The notes: generated from the letters alone by a model not told the origin. Shown: positions 1-8,867, numbered from the stretch's first letter. The stretch is 64,000 bases of DNA from Virgisporangium aurantiacum (GCF_016863635.1 NZ_BOPG01000011.1:1-64000); one strand, 5' to 3'. Translations and numbers: made by a program.

Positions 1-78
1 TCTGAGGGCGCCTACACCATGGCCGATGATCCGGGTTCGTGGCGAACGGTCCCCGATCCCCTCAAGATGCGCTTCTAA
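1..78 (+). pseudogene. C-terminal fragment of a PadR-like regulator (duplicated copy, cut by window edge)
   Basis: The first 26 codons, ending at TAA 76-78, are identical at nucleotide level to the last 25 codons plus stop of the PadR gene that ends at 824. They encode the tail ending in DPLKMRF. The window starts inside the copy, so it is either the end of a complete second PadR gene lying upstream or a fragment left by tandem duplication. The sequence cannot decide which. It is immediately followed by a second copy of the regulator's downstream promoter/operator region. Confidence 0.7.
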
Positions 79-140
79 TCAACCTTGACTAGACGTTTCC
101 TCCTCGTTTACTCTGGCCAAGTAATCAACCTTGACTAGTC
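76..140 (+). promoter_or_regulatory. Two PadR-type operator-like dyads upstream of the regulator
   Basis: Two near-palindromes share the core ATCAACCTTGACTAG. One overlaps the stop codon of the upstream fragment (about 76-92) and one lies at about 122-138, some 45 bp apart. They match the dyads at 822-839 and 868-883 in front of the ABC genes. PadR-family repressors commonly autoregulate and bind such dyads beside drug-efflux genes, so these are probable operators (inference). TTGACT within the dyads also resembles a -35 element, but I see no convincing -10. Confidence 0.55.
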
Positions 141-230
141 TCAACCAAGCCGTTCGCAACACCGAGAGAAGGAATCGAACCCATGGGAAGGTTCGCGATC
201 GAGACGAGAGGGTTGAGCGGAGGTGGGCGC

Positions 231-824
231 GTGTCGGCGACGAAGCTCCTGGTACTCGGTATCGTGCACCTCTCCGGCGGCGCGCATGGCTACCAGGTGC
301 GGTCCGAACTGCAGAGCTGGGGTGCGGAGAGTTGGGCCAAGATCAAGCCCGGCTCGATTTATCACGCGCTGAAGAAGGCGGCGGCTGATGGCCTCCTCAC
401 CGAACACGCCGAGCCGGGCAACTCCGGGCCGGAGCGCGTTCTGTACCGCGCGACAACTCGGGGACGTGACGAGATGGTCGAACTGGTCCGCGACGGTCTG
501 CGGCGCACCCACGACCCGGACATGCTCAACGCGTCCATCGCCATGTTGCCCATGCTGACCAGGACAGATGCCATCGCGCACATTAACGAGCGGGTCGCGC
601 GCCTGGAAGCGGAGCTCGTAGTGCAGGCCAAGTGGCGGGAGCACCCCAATCGGGACACCCCCGAGCACGTCCGCGATCAGGCCGAACTGTGGGCGGGACA
701 CGCACGCACCGAACTGGAGTGGGCGAAGAGCCTGAGCAAACGACTGTCTGAGGGCGCCTACACCATGGCCGATGATCCGGGTTCGTGGCGAACGGTCCCC
801 GATCCCCTCAAGATGCGCTTCTAA
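231..824 (+). CDS. PadR-family transcriptional regulator
   Basis: A 197-residue winged-helix repressor of the PadR family. The N-terminal half carries the typical PadR pattern: a hydrophobic first helix (LLVLGIVHLSGGAHGYQV), then the recognition region IKPGSIYHALKKAAADGLL and the beta-wing around residues 65-80. The C-terminal half is helical and charged, as in the PadR dimerization domain. I place the start at GTG 231, after a GGAGG at about 218-222. The longer frame from ATG 183 would add only duplicated codons of the neighbouring ABC ATPase gene. It lies directly upstream of a DrrAB-type exporter with shared dyads between, so it probably represses itself and the exporter until a ligand binds (family knowledge plus inference). 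Confidence 0.85.
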   Translation: MSATKLLVLGIVHLSGGAHGYQVRSELQSWGAESWAKIKPGSIYHALKKAAADGLLTEHAEPGNSGPERVLYRATTRGRDEMVELVRDGLRRTHDPDMLNASIAMLPMLTRTDAIAHINERVARLEAELVVQAKWREHPNRDTPEHVRDQAELWAGHARTELEWAKSLSKRLSEGAYTMADDPGSWRTVPDPLKMRF

Positions 825-962
825 TCAAACTTGACTAGATGTTTCCTCCTCATGCACTCTGGCCAAGTAGTCAAACTTGACTAGTCTCTACCAATCCGTT
901 CGCACCACCGAGAGAAGGAATCGAACCCATGGGAAAGCTCGCGATCGAGACGAGCGGGTTGA
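747..962 (+). repeat. Direct repeat, right copy (offset 746 bp)
   Basis: Right partner of the 1-216 repeat. It includes the end of the intact PadR gene, the promoter/operator region and the true start of the ABC ATPase gene at 929. Similarity stops just after the codons for the ATPase N-terminus, which places the recombination endpoint inside that gene. Confidence 0.85.
822..883 (+). promoter_or_regulatory. PadR-type operator pair upstream of the ABC exporter
   Basis: Positions 868-883 form a perfect 7-bp inverted repeat, TAGTCAA-AC-TTGACTA. A related imperfect copy starts at the PadR stop codon (822-838). The pair has the same arrangement and spacing (about 46 bp) as the dyads at 76-140. 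Its position between padR and the ABC operon is where a local PadR repressor would bind. No strong -10 hexamer is evident. Confidence 0.6.
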
Positions 963-1894
963 AGAAGAGCTTCGGCACGACCCACGCGGTCGCCGGTGTC
1001 GACCTGGCCGTGAGCGCCGGGGGCGTGTACGGCGTGCTCGGTCCGAACGGGGCGGGCAAGACCACCACGATCCGCATGCTGGCCACGCTCCTGCGCCCCG
1101 ACGCCGGAGAGGCGCAAGTGCTCGGCTACGACGTCGTGCGTGACGCCCAGGCGGTGCGGAGCAGGGTGGGCCTCACCGGGCAGTTCGCGTCGGTCGACGA
1201 GGACCTCACCGGGGTGGAGAACCTGTTGCTGCTCGCCAGACTGCTCGGCTACTCACGCCGCCGAGGCAGGGAGCGGGCGACCGACCTGCTCGACGCGTTC
1301 GGTCTTGCCGAGGCGGCCGACCGGCAGGTGAAGAAGTACTCCGGCGGGATGCGCCGGCGCATCGACATCGCGGCCAGCCTCGTCGTCACCCCCGAACTGA
1401 TCTTCCTCGACGAGCCCACGACCGGGCTCGACCCGCGCAGCAGGAACCAGGTCTGGGAGATCGTCAGAGGCATGGTCGCCGAAGGCACCACCGTGTTGCT
1501 GACCACGCAGTACCTCGACGAGGCCGACCAACTGGCCAACCGGATAGCGGTGATCGACCACGGGAAGGTGATCGCCGAGGGCACGAGCGGCCAGCTCAAG
1601 GCATCGGTCGGCGCCGGCTCGCTGCACGTACGGCTACGTGCGCCCGAGCAGCGGGCCGAGGCCGAACGGGTCCTCGCCGGCGTCCTCGACGTGCCGGCCG
1701 AGCCGTCCGCCGACCCGGCCGCGCTGTCCGCAAGGATCTCCGACCCCGAGCGGGTCGCCCGCGCCCTGGCCGAGCTGTCCCGCAGCGGCATCGACGTCAC
1801 CGAGTTCGCACTCGGTCAGCCGAGCCTGGACGAGGTGTTCCTCACCCTGACCGGACACGCCGCCGAGGAGACACCCGAGGAGGATGCCGCATGA
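929..1894 (+). CDS. ABC exporter ATP-binding protein, DrrA/daunorubicin-resistance type
   Basis: A 321-residue ABC ATPase. Walker A is [10 protein letters not shown] (around residue 37), the signature is [10 protein letters not shown], Walker B is [12 protein letters not shown] and the switch region is [21 protein letters not shown]. The TQYLDEAD motif and the C-terminal extension after residue 230 are typical of the DrrA group that powers drug or lipid efflux. The ATG follows a GAGAAGGA ribosome binding site. The stop overlaps the start of the permease gene by 4 bp, implying translational coupling. It energizes the permease encoded next and probably exports a hydrophobic drug. The substrate cannot be read from the sequence. 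Confidence 0.93.
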   Translation: MGKLAIETSGLKKSFGTTHAVAGVDLAVSAGGVYGVLGPNGAGKTTTIRMLATLLRPDAGEAQVLGYDVVRDAQAVRSRVGLTGQFASVDEDLTGVENLLLLARLLGYSRRRGRERATDLLDAFGLAEAADRQVKKYSGGMRRRIDIAASLVVTPELIFLDEPTTGLDPRSRNQVWEIVRGMVAEGTTVLLTTQYLDEADQLANRIAVIDHGKVIAEGTSGQLKASVGAGSLHVRLRAPEQRAEAERVLAGVLDVPAEPSADPAALSARISDPERVARALAELSRSGIDVTEFALGQPSLDEVFLTLTGHAAEETPEEDAA

Positions 1895-2736
1895 ATGCCA
1901 CGACCGCAGAACCGGCGTCGGCGCCGGTCACCGAGGACGCGCTGCGCAGTGTGCTGTTGGCCGGTGAGCGGCCGTCTCGCCCCGGCCCGATGCTCACCTC
2001 GTTGACATTCGGCTGGCGCGCTGTGCTGAAGATCAAACACGTCCCGGAGCAGCTCGTCGACGTGACCATGTTCCCGATCATGTTCACGCTGATGTTCACC
2101 TACCTGTTCGGCGGCGCGCTCGCCGGGTCGACACAGGCGTACCTACAGTTCCTGCTGCCCGGCATCCTGGTGCAGGCGAACGTCATGATCACCATGAACA
2201 CCGGCATAACGCTGAACACCGACATCCAGAAGGGGGTGTTCGACAGGTTCAGGTCACTTCCGGTGTGGCGACCGTCGCCGCTGGTCGGCGCCCTGCTCGG
2301 CGATGTGATGCGCTACTCGATCGGGTCGGCGATCGTGATCACGCTCGGACTGGTCCTAGGGTTCCGGCCGGAGGGTGGCGCCGTCGGCGTGGTGCTCTCG
2401 GTGGTGCTGCTGCTGGTGTTCTCGTTCTGCCTGTCGTGGCTGTGGACGATGCTCAGCCTGATCCTGCGCACGCCGAACTCGGTGGCGGGGGTCAGCATGA
2501 TGGTGATGTTCCCGCTGACGTTCGTGAGCAACATCTTCGTGGACCCGAAGACGATGCCCGGGTGGATGCAGGCGGTCGTCGAGGTCAACCCGATCACCCA
2601 CCTGGCGACCGCGGTACGCGGCCTGATGCACGGCTCGGTGCCCGCCGGGGAAATCGGCTGGGTGCTGGTCTCGTCCGTACTTCTCGTCGCGGTCTTCGGT
2701 CCCATCACCATGGTCCTCTACCGCAACAAGAAGTAG
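1891..2736 (+). CDS. ABC-2 type permease, DrrB type
   Basis: A 281-residue integral membrane protein of the ABC-2 family. It has a cytoplasmic N-terminus of about 60 residues, then six hydrophobic segments, among them [19 protein letters not shown], a central [16 protein letters not shown] helix and a C-terminal [13 protein letters not shown] helix. The pattern '[16 protein letters not shown]' near the C-terminus is conserved in DrrB-like permeases. It overlaps the ATPase gene by ATGA, so the two are co-translated and form the exporter. PadR-type operators sit upstream of the pair. Confidence 0.92.
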   Translation: MNATTAEPASAPVTEDALRSVLLAGERPSRPGPMLTSLTFGWRAVLKIKHVPEQLVDVTMFPIMFTLMFTYLFGGALAGSTQAYLQFLLPGILVQANVMITMNTGITLNTDIQKGVFDRFRSLPVWRPSPLVGALLGDVMRYSIGSAIVITLGLVLGFRPEGGAVGVVLSVVLLLVFSFCLSWLWTMLSLILRTPNSVAGVSMMVMFPLTFVSNIFVDPKTMPGWMQAVVEVNPITHLATAVRGLMHGSVPAGEIGWVLVSSVLLVAVFGPITMVLYRNKK

Positions 2737-2839
2737 ATGCCGCTACCGCGAGCACTTGGTCGAAATCAACTCCGACAACCCGGCCCACTCGGCCAACGCC
2801 ATCACCGGTACCAGGCCCGGACACGACAAGGAGAGCCGA

Positions 2840-3262
2840 ATGAGCACCATCCCCAAGAACAACTCGGAAACCGTTGCGCACACGCCCGGGCGGGCGAGCA
2901 GCATCGGGGTCTGGATTCTGCAAGTCGTGCTGGCGGCGATAATCGCCGGCGGCGGAATCTCGAAGCTCGCCGGCGACCCGGCAATGGTGGACATGTTCGC
3001 CGACATCGGGGCTGGCCAGTGGCTCCGGTACCTGGTCGGAGCGCTGGAGGTCGCGGGAGGGGTTGGACTTCTGATCCCGGCTCTGGCGGGCCTGGCCAGT
3101 CTCGGGTTGGCGGCATTGCTGACCGGTGCTGTCATCACCGATCAGTTCGTGCTCGAGCAGAGCCCTTGGCTGCCGCTCGCCTTACTCGTCGTGGCGGCCG
3201 TGATCGCAAGGACGCGGTGGTCGCGCACCGAGGCCGTCGTCGGCACGCTGCTCAGGCGCTGA
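2840..3262 (+). CDS. DoxX-family membrane protein
   Basis: About 140 residues with four predicted membrane segments (VWILQVVLAAIIAGGGISKLA, WLRYLVGALEVAGGVGLLI, LASLGLAALLTGAVI and a C-terminal LPLALLVVAAVIA). GGGISKL followed by the GALEVAGGVGLL helix is the usual DoxX layout. I choose ATG 2840 because AAGGAG lies 7 bases upstream; the frame is open further but the added residues lack family character. It lies about 100 bp after the ABC permease and 27 bp before an alpha/beta hydrolase on the same strand, so the genes may share a transcript. DoxX proteins are linked to redox or stress functions, but the specific role here is unknown. Confidence 0.8.
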   Translation: MSTIPKNNSETVAHTPGRASSIGVWILQVVLAAIIAGGGISKLAGDPAMVDMFADIGAGQWLRYLVGALEVAGGVGLLIPALAGLASLGLAALLTGAVITDQFVLEQSPWLPLALLVVAAVIARTRWSRTEAVVGTLLRR

Positions 3263-3289
3263 AACAAACCTCTCGAACGGAGATGTGAG

Positions 3290-4123
3290 ATGAACGAGAT
3301 GGCCTTTCGCGTGACATCAAACGATGGCACCACCATCGCCTACGACAGGGAAGGAAGCGGTCCGGCCGTCATTCTGGTGGGCGGAGCACTCGACGAGGGG
3401 GTGGAGAACGCTCCCTTGGCGCCGGCTCTCGCCGAGCACTTCACGGTCTACAACTATGCCCGTCGGGGACGCGGCGCGAGCGGCTTCACCGAGCCGTACG
3501 CCGTGGAAAGGGAGATCGAGGACCTGGATGCATTGATCGCGGAGGCGGGCGGCTCGGCACACCTGTTCGGGGCGTCCTCAGGCGGCGCGCTGGCGCTGGA
3601 AGCCGCCGCGGCCGGGTCAGCCATCGACACGATCGCCGTCTGGGAGGTGCCCTACGCGGTCGGGGACGACATACGCCCGCGATTCGAGGAGTACATCGCA
3701 GACACCCGACGCGCCTTCGACGCCGGGCGAGACGAGGAGGTTCTCGAACTGTTCATGCGCATGACCGGCGCCTCCGACGACAACATCGCGGCCAGGAAAG
3801 CGGCAGGCAAGCAGACGGCGCATTGGGCGCATTCGGTCGCCCTCGCGCCCACGCTGGTCCACGACAGCGTCTTCCTCAACCGCTACCAATTGCCGGCCGA
3901 TCGACTGGCAACGGTCACCCAACCGGTCCTGGTCACCACCGGAGGACCGATCACGGTCCCCTATATGGCAGGCCTGCCCTCGGACTTCTTCGACCGCGCA
4001 GCCGACGAGCTTGCAGACCTACTACCCCACGCTCAACGGGAGACCCTCGAGGGGCCGGATCACGTCGTCGACCCACAGACCGTCGGCCCGCTGTTGCTAC
4101 GGTTCTTCAGCACCGAACACTGA
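3290..4123 (+). CDS. Alpha/beta hydrolase
   Basis: A 277-residue protein with the alpha/beta-hydrolase fold. An N-terminal strand 'GTTIAYDREGSGPAVILVGG' leads to the oxyanion region, the nucleophile elbow is GASSGG (Ser about residue 99), and the conserved C-terminal His follows the strand region as GPDHVVDP. No signal peptide is evident, so it should be cytoplasmic. An AACGGAGATG sequence precedes the ATG. Its position behind the PadR-ABC-DoxX genes suggests a shared stress or detoxification regulon, but the substrate is unknown. Confidence 0.87.
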   Translation: MNEMAFRVTSNDGTTIAYDREGSGPAVILVGGALDEGVENAPLAPALAEHFTVYNYARRGRGASGFTEPYAVEREIEDLDALIAEAGGSAHLFGASSGGALALEAAAAGSAIDTIAVWEVPYAVGDDIRPRFEEYIADTRRAFDAGRDEEVLELFMRMTGASDDNIAARKAAGKQTAHWAHSVALAPTLVHDSVFLNRYQLPADRLATVTQPVLVTTGGPITVPYMAGLPSDFFDRAADELADLLPHAQRETLEGPDHVVDPQTVGPLLLRFFSTEH

Positions 4124-4135
4124 GGGGCCCGCGAG

Positions 4136-4441
4136 GTGTTGCGGGAAGGCCGATTAGGCACCGCGCAAGCAGATCTTCGTCGCGCCAGGGACACGGGGCG
4201 GACAGGTAGTGTCGAGGTTGATGTCGTCGGCGGCATCACAGGCCTGATCCTGGGCGTGCTCGTCACCAACGTCTTCGTCACCACGCAAGGCCGGGCCGTC
4301 GTACTGACCTGGGCTTCAGTGGGACTCGACCTGGCCTACTCGCTGCTCATCGGCTCCGTCGTCGGTCGTACCCCGCACTCCGGGCCGACTCAGTACCGCC
4401 CACCGAAGCCCTGCGCAGCACATGATCTGGCACCTCGGTAG
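4136..4441 (+). CDS. Possible small membrane protein or remnant
   Basis: An open frame of 101 codons starts 12 bp after the hydrolase stop. The middle part has two membrane-like stretches (VVGGITGLILGVLVTNVFV and VVLTWASVGLDLAYSLLIGSVV), which is unlike random frame noise. The N-terminal 25 residues and Pro-rich C-terminus look unspecific, and no good ribosome binding site is seen. It may be a real small membrane protein with a later start, or a remnant trimmed by the adjoining IS21 element. Confidence 0.25.
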   Translation: MLREGRLGTAQADLRRARDTGRTGSVEVDVVGGITGLILGVLVTNVFVTTQGRAVVLTWASVGLDLAYSLLIGSVVGRTPHSGPTQYRPPKPCAAHDLAPR

Positions 4442-4545
4442 GGCCAGTCATTCCGGGCTGTGGGTCGCATGCGGTCACCGCTCCCGGGCGGTGGCCCGGT
4501 GCCGAAGGTGGTGCCCACGGTGTGCTCACGTCAGGAGTGCCACCG

Positions 4546-6237
4546 ATGACGCAGCCGCGTTCCCGGGTCGACCTGTACGCGGCGATCCGACGGGATGCCC
4601 GATCTGGGATGTCCAACCGCGCGCTGCAGCGCAAGCACGGCGTCGGCTTCCGAACCGTGACAGCGGCGCTGGAATCTGTATGGCTGAAGGAGAGAAAGCA
4701 ACCGCCCAAACGCGGCTCACGGCTTGACGCGTACCGAGTGGTGATCGACGACTGGCTGCGCTCGGACCTCGACGCGCCGCGGAAGCAGCGACACACGGCG
4801 AAGCGGATCTTCGATCGACTGCTTGACGAACATGACGGGGCCGGGGTGGTGTCGTACTGGATGGTCCGCGAGTACGTCGCCACCCGACGCCGTGAGATTC
4901 GCGTCGAGGTCGGACGGGAACCTGCCAACGCGTACATCCCGCAAGAGCACCTCCCGGGCCGCGAGGCCGAGGTTGACTTCGGCGACGTCGCCATCCGCCT
5001 GCGCGGCGAGCTCGTAACCTGCGCGCTGTTCAGCCTTCGGCTCTCCTACTCGGGCAAGGCCGTGCACAGGGTCAGTGCCTCGGCTGGGCAGGAAGCCTTC
5101 TTCGAGGGTCACGTCCACGCCTTCAACGTGCTCGGCGGGGTGCCGACCGGGAAGATCCGCTACGACAACCTCAAGGCCGCCGTCGCGAGCGTGATCGGGT
5201 TCTCCCGCCAGCGGGTCGAGGCCGACAGGTGGACCGCCGTCCGTTCCCACTACGGCATCGAAGCCTTCTATTGCCAGCCCGGAATCCAAGGTGCGCACGA
5301 GAAGGGCGGCGTCGAGGGGCAGATCGGCTGGTTCCGACGCAACCACCTCGTCCCATCCCAGAAGTCGACTCCCTCGCCGAGCTCAACGCTATGGTCGACG
5401 CCTGGGACGAAGCCGACGACGCCCGGCGGATCGGGTCCCGCGCCCGCACGGTCGGGGAACACTTCGCCACCGAGCAGCCACTCCTCGCGCCCCTTCCGAC
5501 CGAGCCGTTCGAGACCGGCCGCTGGTTCACCCCGCGCGTGGACCGGTACGCCCAGGTCACGGTCCGGATGAACAAGTACTCCGTGCCCGCGCGCATGGTC
5601 GGCCGTCAAGCCCGGGTGCTCCTGAACGCCAGCGACCTGGTCGTGTTCGACGGCAGGACCGAGATCGCCCGCCACGAACGGCTCATGACCAAGGGCTCGA
5701 CCCGGGTCGACCTGGACCACTATCTCAAGGTCCTCCTCCGCAAACCGGGCGCGCTACCCGGTGCGAAAGCGCTGGAGCAGGCCAGGGCATCCGGGCGGTT
5801 CACGCCCGTTCACGACGCCTGGTGGGCCGCGGCCTGCAAGGCCCACGGTGACGCCGACGGCACCCGTGCCCTCATTGAGGTCCTGATGCTGCACCGGCAC
5901 CTTCCACACGACCACGTCGTCGCCGGACTCGCGACGGCGCTGCGTGCAGGCGCGCTCACCGCGGACGCTGTCGCGTTGGAAGCGCGCAAGTACAGCGATA
6001 CAGCAGATGGCGGAGCCGACGACACGACAGCGGACCACCAGTCCCTGATGAGCGGCGACAGGGCACGCGGAGAAGGCGAGATCCCTGCCGTGCGATCGCT
6101 GACCGAGCGCCGGCTCCGCGCCCACATCCCGGCCGACACTCGGCCGCTGCCGAGCGTGGAGAAGTACGACCAGCTGTTGGCAAGCCGACGTGACACCCCG
6201 AACGTGGTGGCGCTGGCGTGGCGGGCGGCGCACGGTC
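4546..6237 (+). pseudogene. istA: IS21-family transposase IstA, frameshifted and without IstB
   Basis: The N-terminal half is a clear IS21 IstA: an HTH (RDARSGMSNRALQRKHGVGF), then DDE-type catalytic elements including EVDFGDV, IRYDNLKAAV and HEKGGVEGQIGWFRRN. The reading frame breaks at 5351-5354, where 'CTCGTCCCATCC' appears to have lost one C. The other frame then continues the same protein (IPEVDSLAELNAMVDAWD... onward with the IstA C-terminal domain) to about 6237. The ATG follows TCAGGAG. The IstB ATPase gene required by the family is absent; the sequence runs straight into a tyrosine recombinase. The element is therefore almost certainly immobile. Confidence 0.85.
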
Positions 6238-6241
6238 AGAT

Positions 6242-6838
6242 ATGGCTGCCTTCCCAGTTTCCGACGCCGTCGTCGTGTCGTCTGATCAACTCGTGCTGCG
6301 GGCGGCGGTCGCCGCATATCTGGGCCGCTACCGCGGCCAGACCCGTCTCCACACCAACTCGGACCTTCGGATCTTTCTGCGCTGGTGCGACGAGCAGAAG
6401 CTGTTCCCGCTGTCAGCGGTCCGGACCGACATCGAGCGCTACGTACGCTGGCTGCAGGAGGTCCGGCGGTTTCAGCCCTCGACGGTGTCGCGGCGGTTGT
6501 CGATCGTCGGTCGGGCCATCGACCGCGCGGTCGGCGATCGGGACGACGGTCCGATCCTCCGTAACATGCTCGGTGGCCGGATGGACCGGCATGCTGCCAC
6601 CCGCCGGCTCAAGCACTTGGCCGCGACCGCCGGGATCCGGATGCCGCGCATGCACCCTCACATGCTCCGGCACACGTTCGTCACGACCATGCTCGACGCC
6701 GGCGTCAGCCTCCGCGATGTCCAGATCGCCGCCCGCCACGCCGACCCGCGGACGACGATGCGCTACGACCGAGCTCGTAAGAATCTCGACCGGCACGCCA
6801 ACTACATCCTCGCCGCCTTCATGGCTTCCGGCACATGA
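6242..6838 (+). pseudogene. Tyrosine recombinase with internal deletion
   Basis: A 198-residue frame. Residues 1-95 resemble a SAM-like core-binding domain (a four-helix DNA-binding domain beginning after a short leader). The end carries the catalytic box HMLRHTF, the ARHADPRTTMRYDR segment and the nucleophilic Tyr. The usual family length is near 300 residues. Here the stretch with the first catalytic Arg and the Lys beta-turn is missing between RNMLGG and RMDRHAATRRLKH, with the frame retained. Lacking the first Arg, it should be inactive. It follows the IstA remnant directly, indicating a deletion junction of two mobile elements. Confidence 0.7.
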
Positions 6839-6940
6839 CCGACAGGCTGATCATCTCACGGCTTTGCCGATGATAGTGCGGCACGGCATGGGCTCCGAGG
6901 TTGCGCCTTGGCGAGCGCTTCTGCCTCCGTGGAAGGGATA

Positions 6941-6980
6941 CTTGAATCTCATTCAAGCGGTTGCTATAGTTTCAAGCTAT
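6941..6980 (+). promoter_or_regulatory. Promoter with overlapping palindromic operator
   Basis: A -35-like TTGAAT (6942-6947) and a -10-like TATAGT (6965-6970) are separated by exactly 17 bp. The -35 region lies in a perfect inverted repeat, CTTGAAT-CTC-ATTCAAG (6941-6957). A second half-site TTCAAG (6971-6976) lies downstream of the -10, within ATAG-TTTCAAG-CTAT. The operon encodes a winged-helix regulator, so autoregulation at this site is likely (inference). Confidence 0.7.
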
Positions 6981-6997
6981 TGCATTGGAGGCTAAGG

Positions 6998-7414
6998 GTG
7001 GAGCCGGTCGACACTTTGAACGAGCAGGACGTCATTGAAACGATCGGTCGGGTTGATCGGCGCGTCCGGGCCGTCAGCGACCGTTGGCACGCCGGCGAAT
7101 CGCTGATAGTCGGGGTGTGCTCCGCTGGGCTGGTCATCGGCCGGCACGAATGGCCGCAGTTGGGGTGGCGCTGGACCGTCGTCTACTTCGTCTGCGCCGG
7201 CGTTGCTCTGGCGATCCACCTGTGGCGACGCCGAGTCCACCGCGCGCCCTCACGATGGATCCACGCGGTATGGCCCACGACCTTCATGCTCGTGCTCGCC
7301 TCCGGCGTGCTGGTGGACTTCATGCCCGCAAGTCTGTCCCCCCAGACGATTGCTGTCGCCATCCTGCCCACACTGCCAGGGTTGGCCGCCATCGCCTGGA
7401 CCCGATTGCGGTGA
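6998..7414 (+). CDS. Small membrane protein paired with a winged-helix regulator
   Basis: About 138 residues starting at GTG 6998, seven bases after GGAGG (6987-6991). The N-terminus is charged (TLNEQDVIETIGRVDRRVRAVSDRW). Four hydrophobic segments follow: SLIVGVCSAGLVIG, WTVVYFVCAGVALAIHLW, WPTTFMLVLASGVLVDFM and IAVAILPTLPGLAAIAW. This resembles small actinobacterial membrane proteins encoded beside MarR/ArsR-like regulators. The stop codon overlaps the GTG of the next gene (GTGA), so the two are translationally coupled. Function unknown; possibly a signal sensor for, or target of, the regulator. Confidence 0.75.
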   Translation: MEPVDTLNEQDVIETIGRVDRRVRAVSDRWHAGESLIVGVCSAGLVIGRHEWPQLGWRWTVVYFVCAGVALAIHLWRRRVHRAPSRWIHAVWPTTFMLVLASGVLVDFMPASLSPQTIAVAILPTLPGLAAIAWTRLR

Positions 7415-7755
7415 TCGGCACCGGCTCCCACCCTCGCTACCAACTGGACGAGGTCATCCATGCGCCCGTCCGGCTATCGATAGTTGCGGCCCTCGCCGCG
7501 GCAGACCGGATGGATTTCCGCCTCCTCCGAGACACCGTCGAGGTCAGTGACTCGCTGCTGTCGAAGCACCTGGCCGCGCTGGAAAACGCCGGCTACGTTG
7601 AGATCAGCAAAGGACGCCTCGGACGGCGAACGCAGACATGGATCCTGCTAACCGCCGCTGGAACCGCCGCCTTCAACAACTACCAGCACATACTGCAGCG
7701 CATCATCCAAGCCGGAAGCGATGCCCGCAGCGGGACCAGCACCGAGAGTTCCTAA
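7411..7755 (+). CDS. Winged-helix transcriptional regulator
   Basis: A 114-residue protein beginning at GTG 7411, overlapping the stop of the membrane-protein gene. The core matches the winged-helix 'DNA-binding domain' type: HAPVRLSIVAALAAADRMDF, then the recognition helix SDSLLSKHLAALENAGYVEI and a wing GRLGRRTQTWILLTAAG. A C-terminal helix (FNNYQHILQRIIQ) likely dimerizes. There are no metal-binding Cys, so it is closer to MarR/HTH_27 than to metal-sensing ArsR. The palindrome at the operon promoter is its probable target. Confidence 0.85.
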   Translation: MIGTGSHPRYQLDEVIHAPVRLSIVAALAAADRMDFRLLRDTVEVSDSLLSKHLAALENAGYVEISKGRLGRRTQTWILLTAAGTAAFNNYQHILQRIIQAGSDARSGTSTESS

Positions 7756-7880
7756 CCCGCACTCCGCGCGTCGCCCGCAGCTTCTTCGACGCCAATCGGA
7801 GCCGTTTGCCCGCATCCTGTTCTGCCGCCGAGCGGGCGCGGCTTGCCGATTCCGGGCGGTCAGATGGTCGAGAGGGTTGA

Positions 7881-8542
7881 TCAATCCGATGGCGACGTAT
7901 GGGCGGCGTTGAGCCAGGCGGCGATATGGGGCAGTACAGCCCGCAGATCGGTCGTATCGACGTGTACATGAGCGGCTGCGCGAGCCGCTGGTGTTGCGTT
8001 GAAGGCTATGGCCAGCCCGACGTCGGCGAACAGCGGCACGTCGGAGCGACCATCGCCGACGGCGACGCACCGACCGAGGTCGACTCCCAGGTCGGTGGCC
8101 ACGCTCCGGGCGTAGTCGCGCTTGCAGAGTTCGTCGAAGTACTCGGCGACCCGGCCGTCGTATCGGCCGTCGACCATCTGCAGCCGCGGCCCGCACGCGC
8201 GGTCGAAGCCGAAGCGGTCGCACAGGTGGGTACCCACGACCTCCCACGCCAGCGTAGCGAGTACGGGCAGCAGCCCGCGTCGGCGGCACCACAGAACCGT
8301 CTCGGCGACGCCGTCCACCAGCGGCAGCGACTCCAGAGCCGCGTGCGCTTGCGCAGTGTACGTCCCGTCCACACCCGACCCTCGGAAATGGCCGCATCCC
8401 GGCTGCTCAGGATCCCCGCACCGTACGCTTTCTGGACCGCATGGATCACCCCGGCATTGCCGAGGCACTCGGCCAGATGACGGCCGCTACTGACCGGCGT
8501 CAGAGTCCCGTCGACGTCGAAGAAGACCGCTCCACGGAGCAC
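7881..8542 (-). pseudogene. HAD-superfamily phosphatase (SerB-like, subfamily IB), frameshifted
   Basis: Two overlapping minus-strand frames together form one HAD-IB hydrolase. The start, from ATG 8542, carries motif I (FFDVDGTLTP) and the cap region up to GRVWTGRT. The other frame carries the rest: HAALESLPLVDGVAETVLWC, a motif II region and motif IV GDGRSDVPLFADVGLAIAFN. The switch lies near 8352-8356, where one base seems lost. The restored product would be about 220 residues, like phosphoserine-phosphatase-type enzymes. As sequenced it would be truncated and inactive; a sequencing error would restore it. Confidence 0.75.
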
Positions 8543-8555
8543 GACGAAACGGTAC

Positions 8556-8867
8556 TCACCGGAGCGCGCTCACGACCATGACGCACTGATTTGCTGCTGT
8601 CAATGCGTCGTTGGTTATCGAGGGCTGGTCACGTTGCGCGCGATGAGGCAGGGGCACGCCTCGTCCTGGTGCTTGTAGTCGTAGGAAGCGGGGATGACCG
8701 CAGTAGCAGACGCTGAGCAGCGTGTGCTGGGGGTCGGTGGACTGGTCCAGGTCAGCGCTGCATGCCGGGCACGGTGTCGGCGCGTCTGGACCGGTCACCG
8801 TCGGCGCTGAGCGGGCCCACCAGGCAACGACGCGCTCGGCCACGGAGTCGATCTGATCGTCGGCCAC
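8556..8867 (-). CDS. Hypothetical protein with a Cys-rich zinc-ribbon-like motif
   Basis: 103 residues. The N-terminus is acidic and amphipathic ([20 protein letters not shown]). It is followed by a CPACSADLD...CYCGHPR segment whose CxxC and CxC spacing suggests a zinc ribbon. The C-terminal third is unremarkable. It ends 14 bp before the start of the HAD gene on the same strand. Coding potential is plausible from the residue composition, but I do not recognise the family. Confidence 0.4.
   Translation of the reverse strand: MADDQIDSVAERVVAWWARSAPTVTGPDAPTPCPACSADLDQSTDPQHTLLSVCYCGHPRFLRLQAPGRGVPLPHRAQRDQPSITNDALTAANQCVMVVSALR

Larger units (their letters stand above)
1..216 (+). repeat. Direct repeat, left copy (offset 746 bp)
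   Basis: Bases 1-216 match 747-962 at an offset of 746 bp with about fifteen scattered substitutions. The repeat covers the end of a PadR gene, the operator-containing intergenic region, the ribosome binding site and the first dozen codons of the ABC ATPase gene. In the left copy those ATPase codons (ATG at 183) run into the PadR reading frame instead. The substitutions mean the duplication is not recent. The true left boundary lies outside the window. Confidence 0.85.

Noticed and set aside
85..113. Possible -35 TTGACT with TTTACT 17 bp downstream in the left operator region
   Set aside because: The corresponding bases in the second copy (ATGCAC) do not keep a -10, so the hexamer is probably accidental or specific to one copy.
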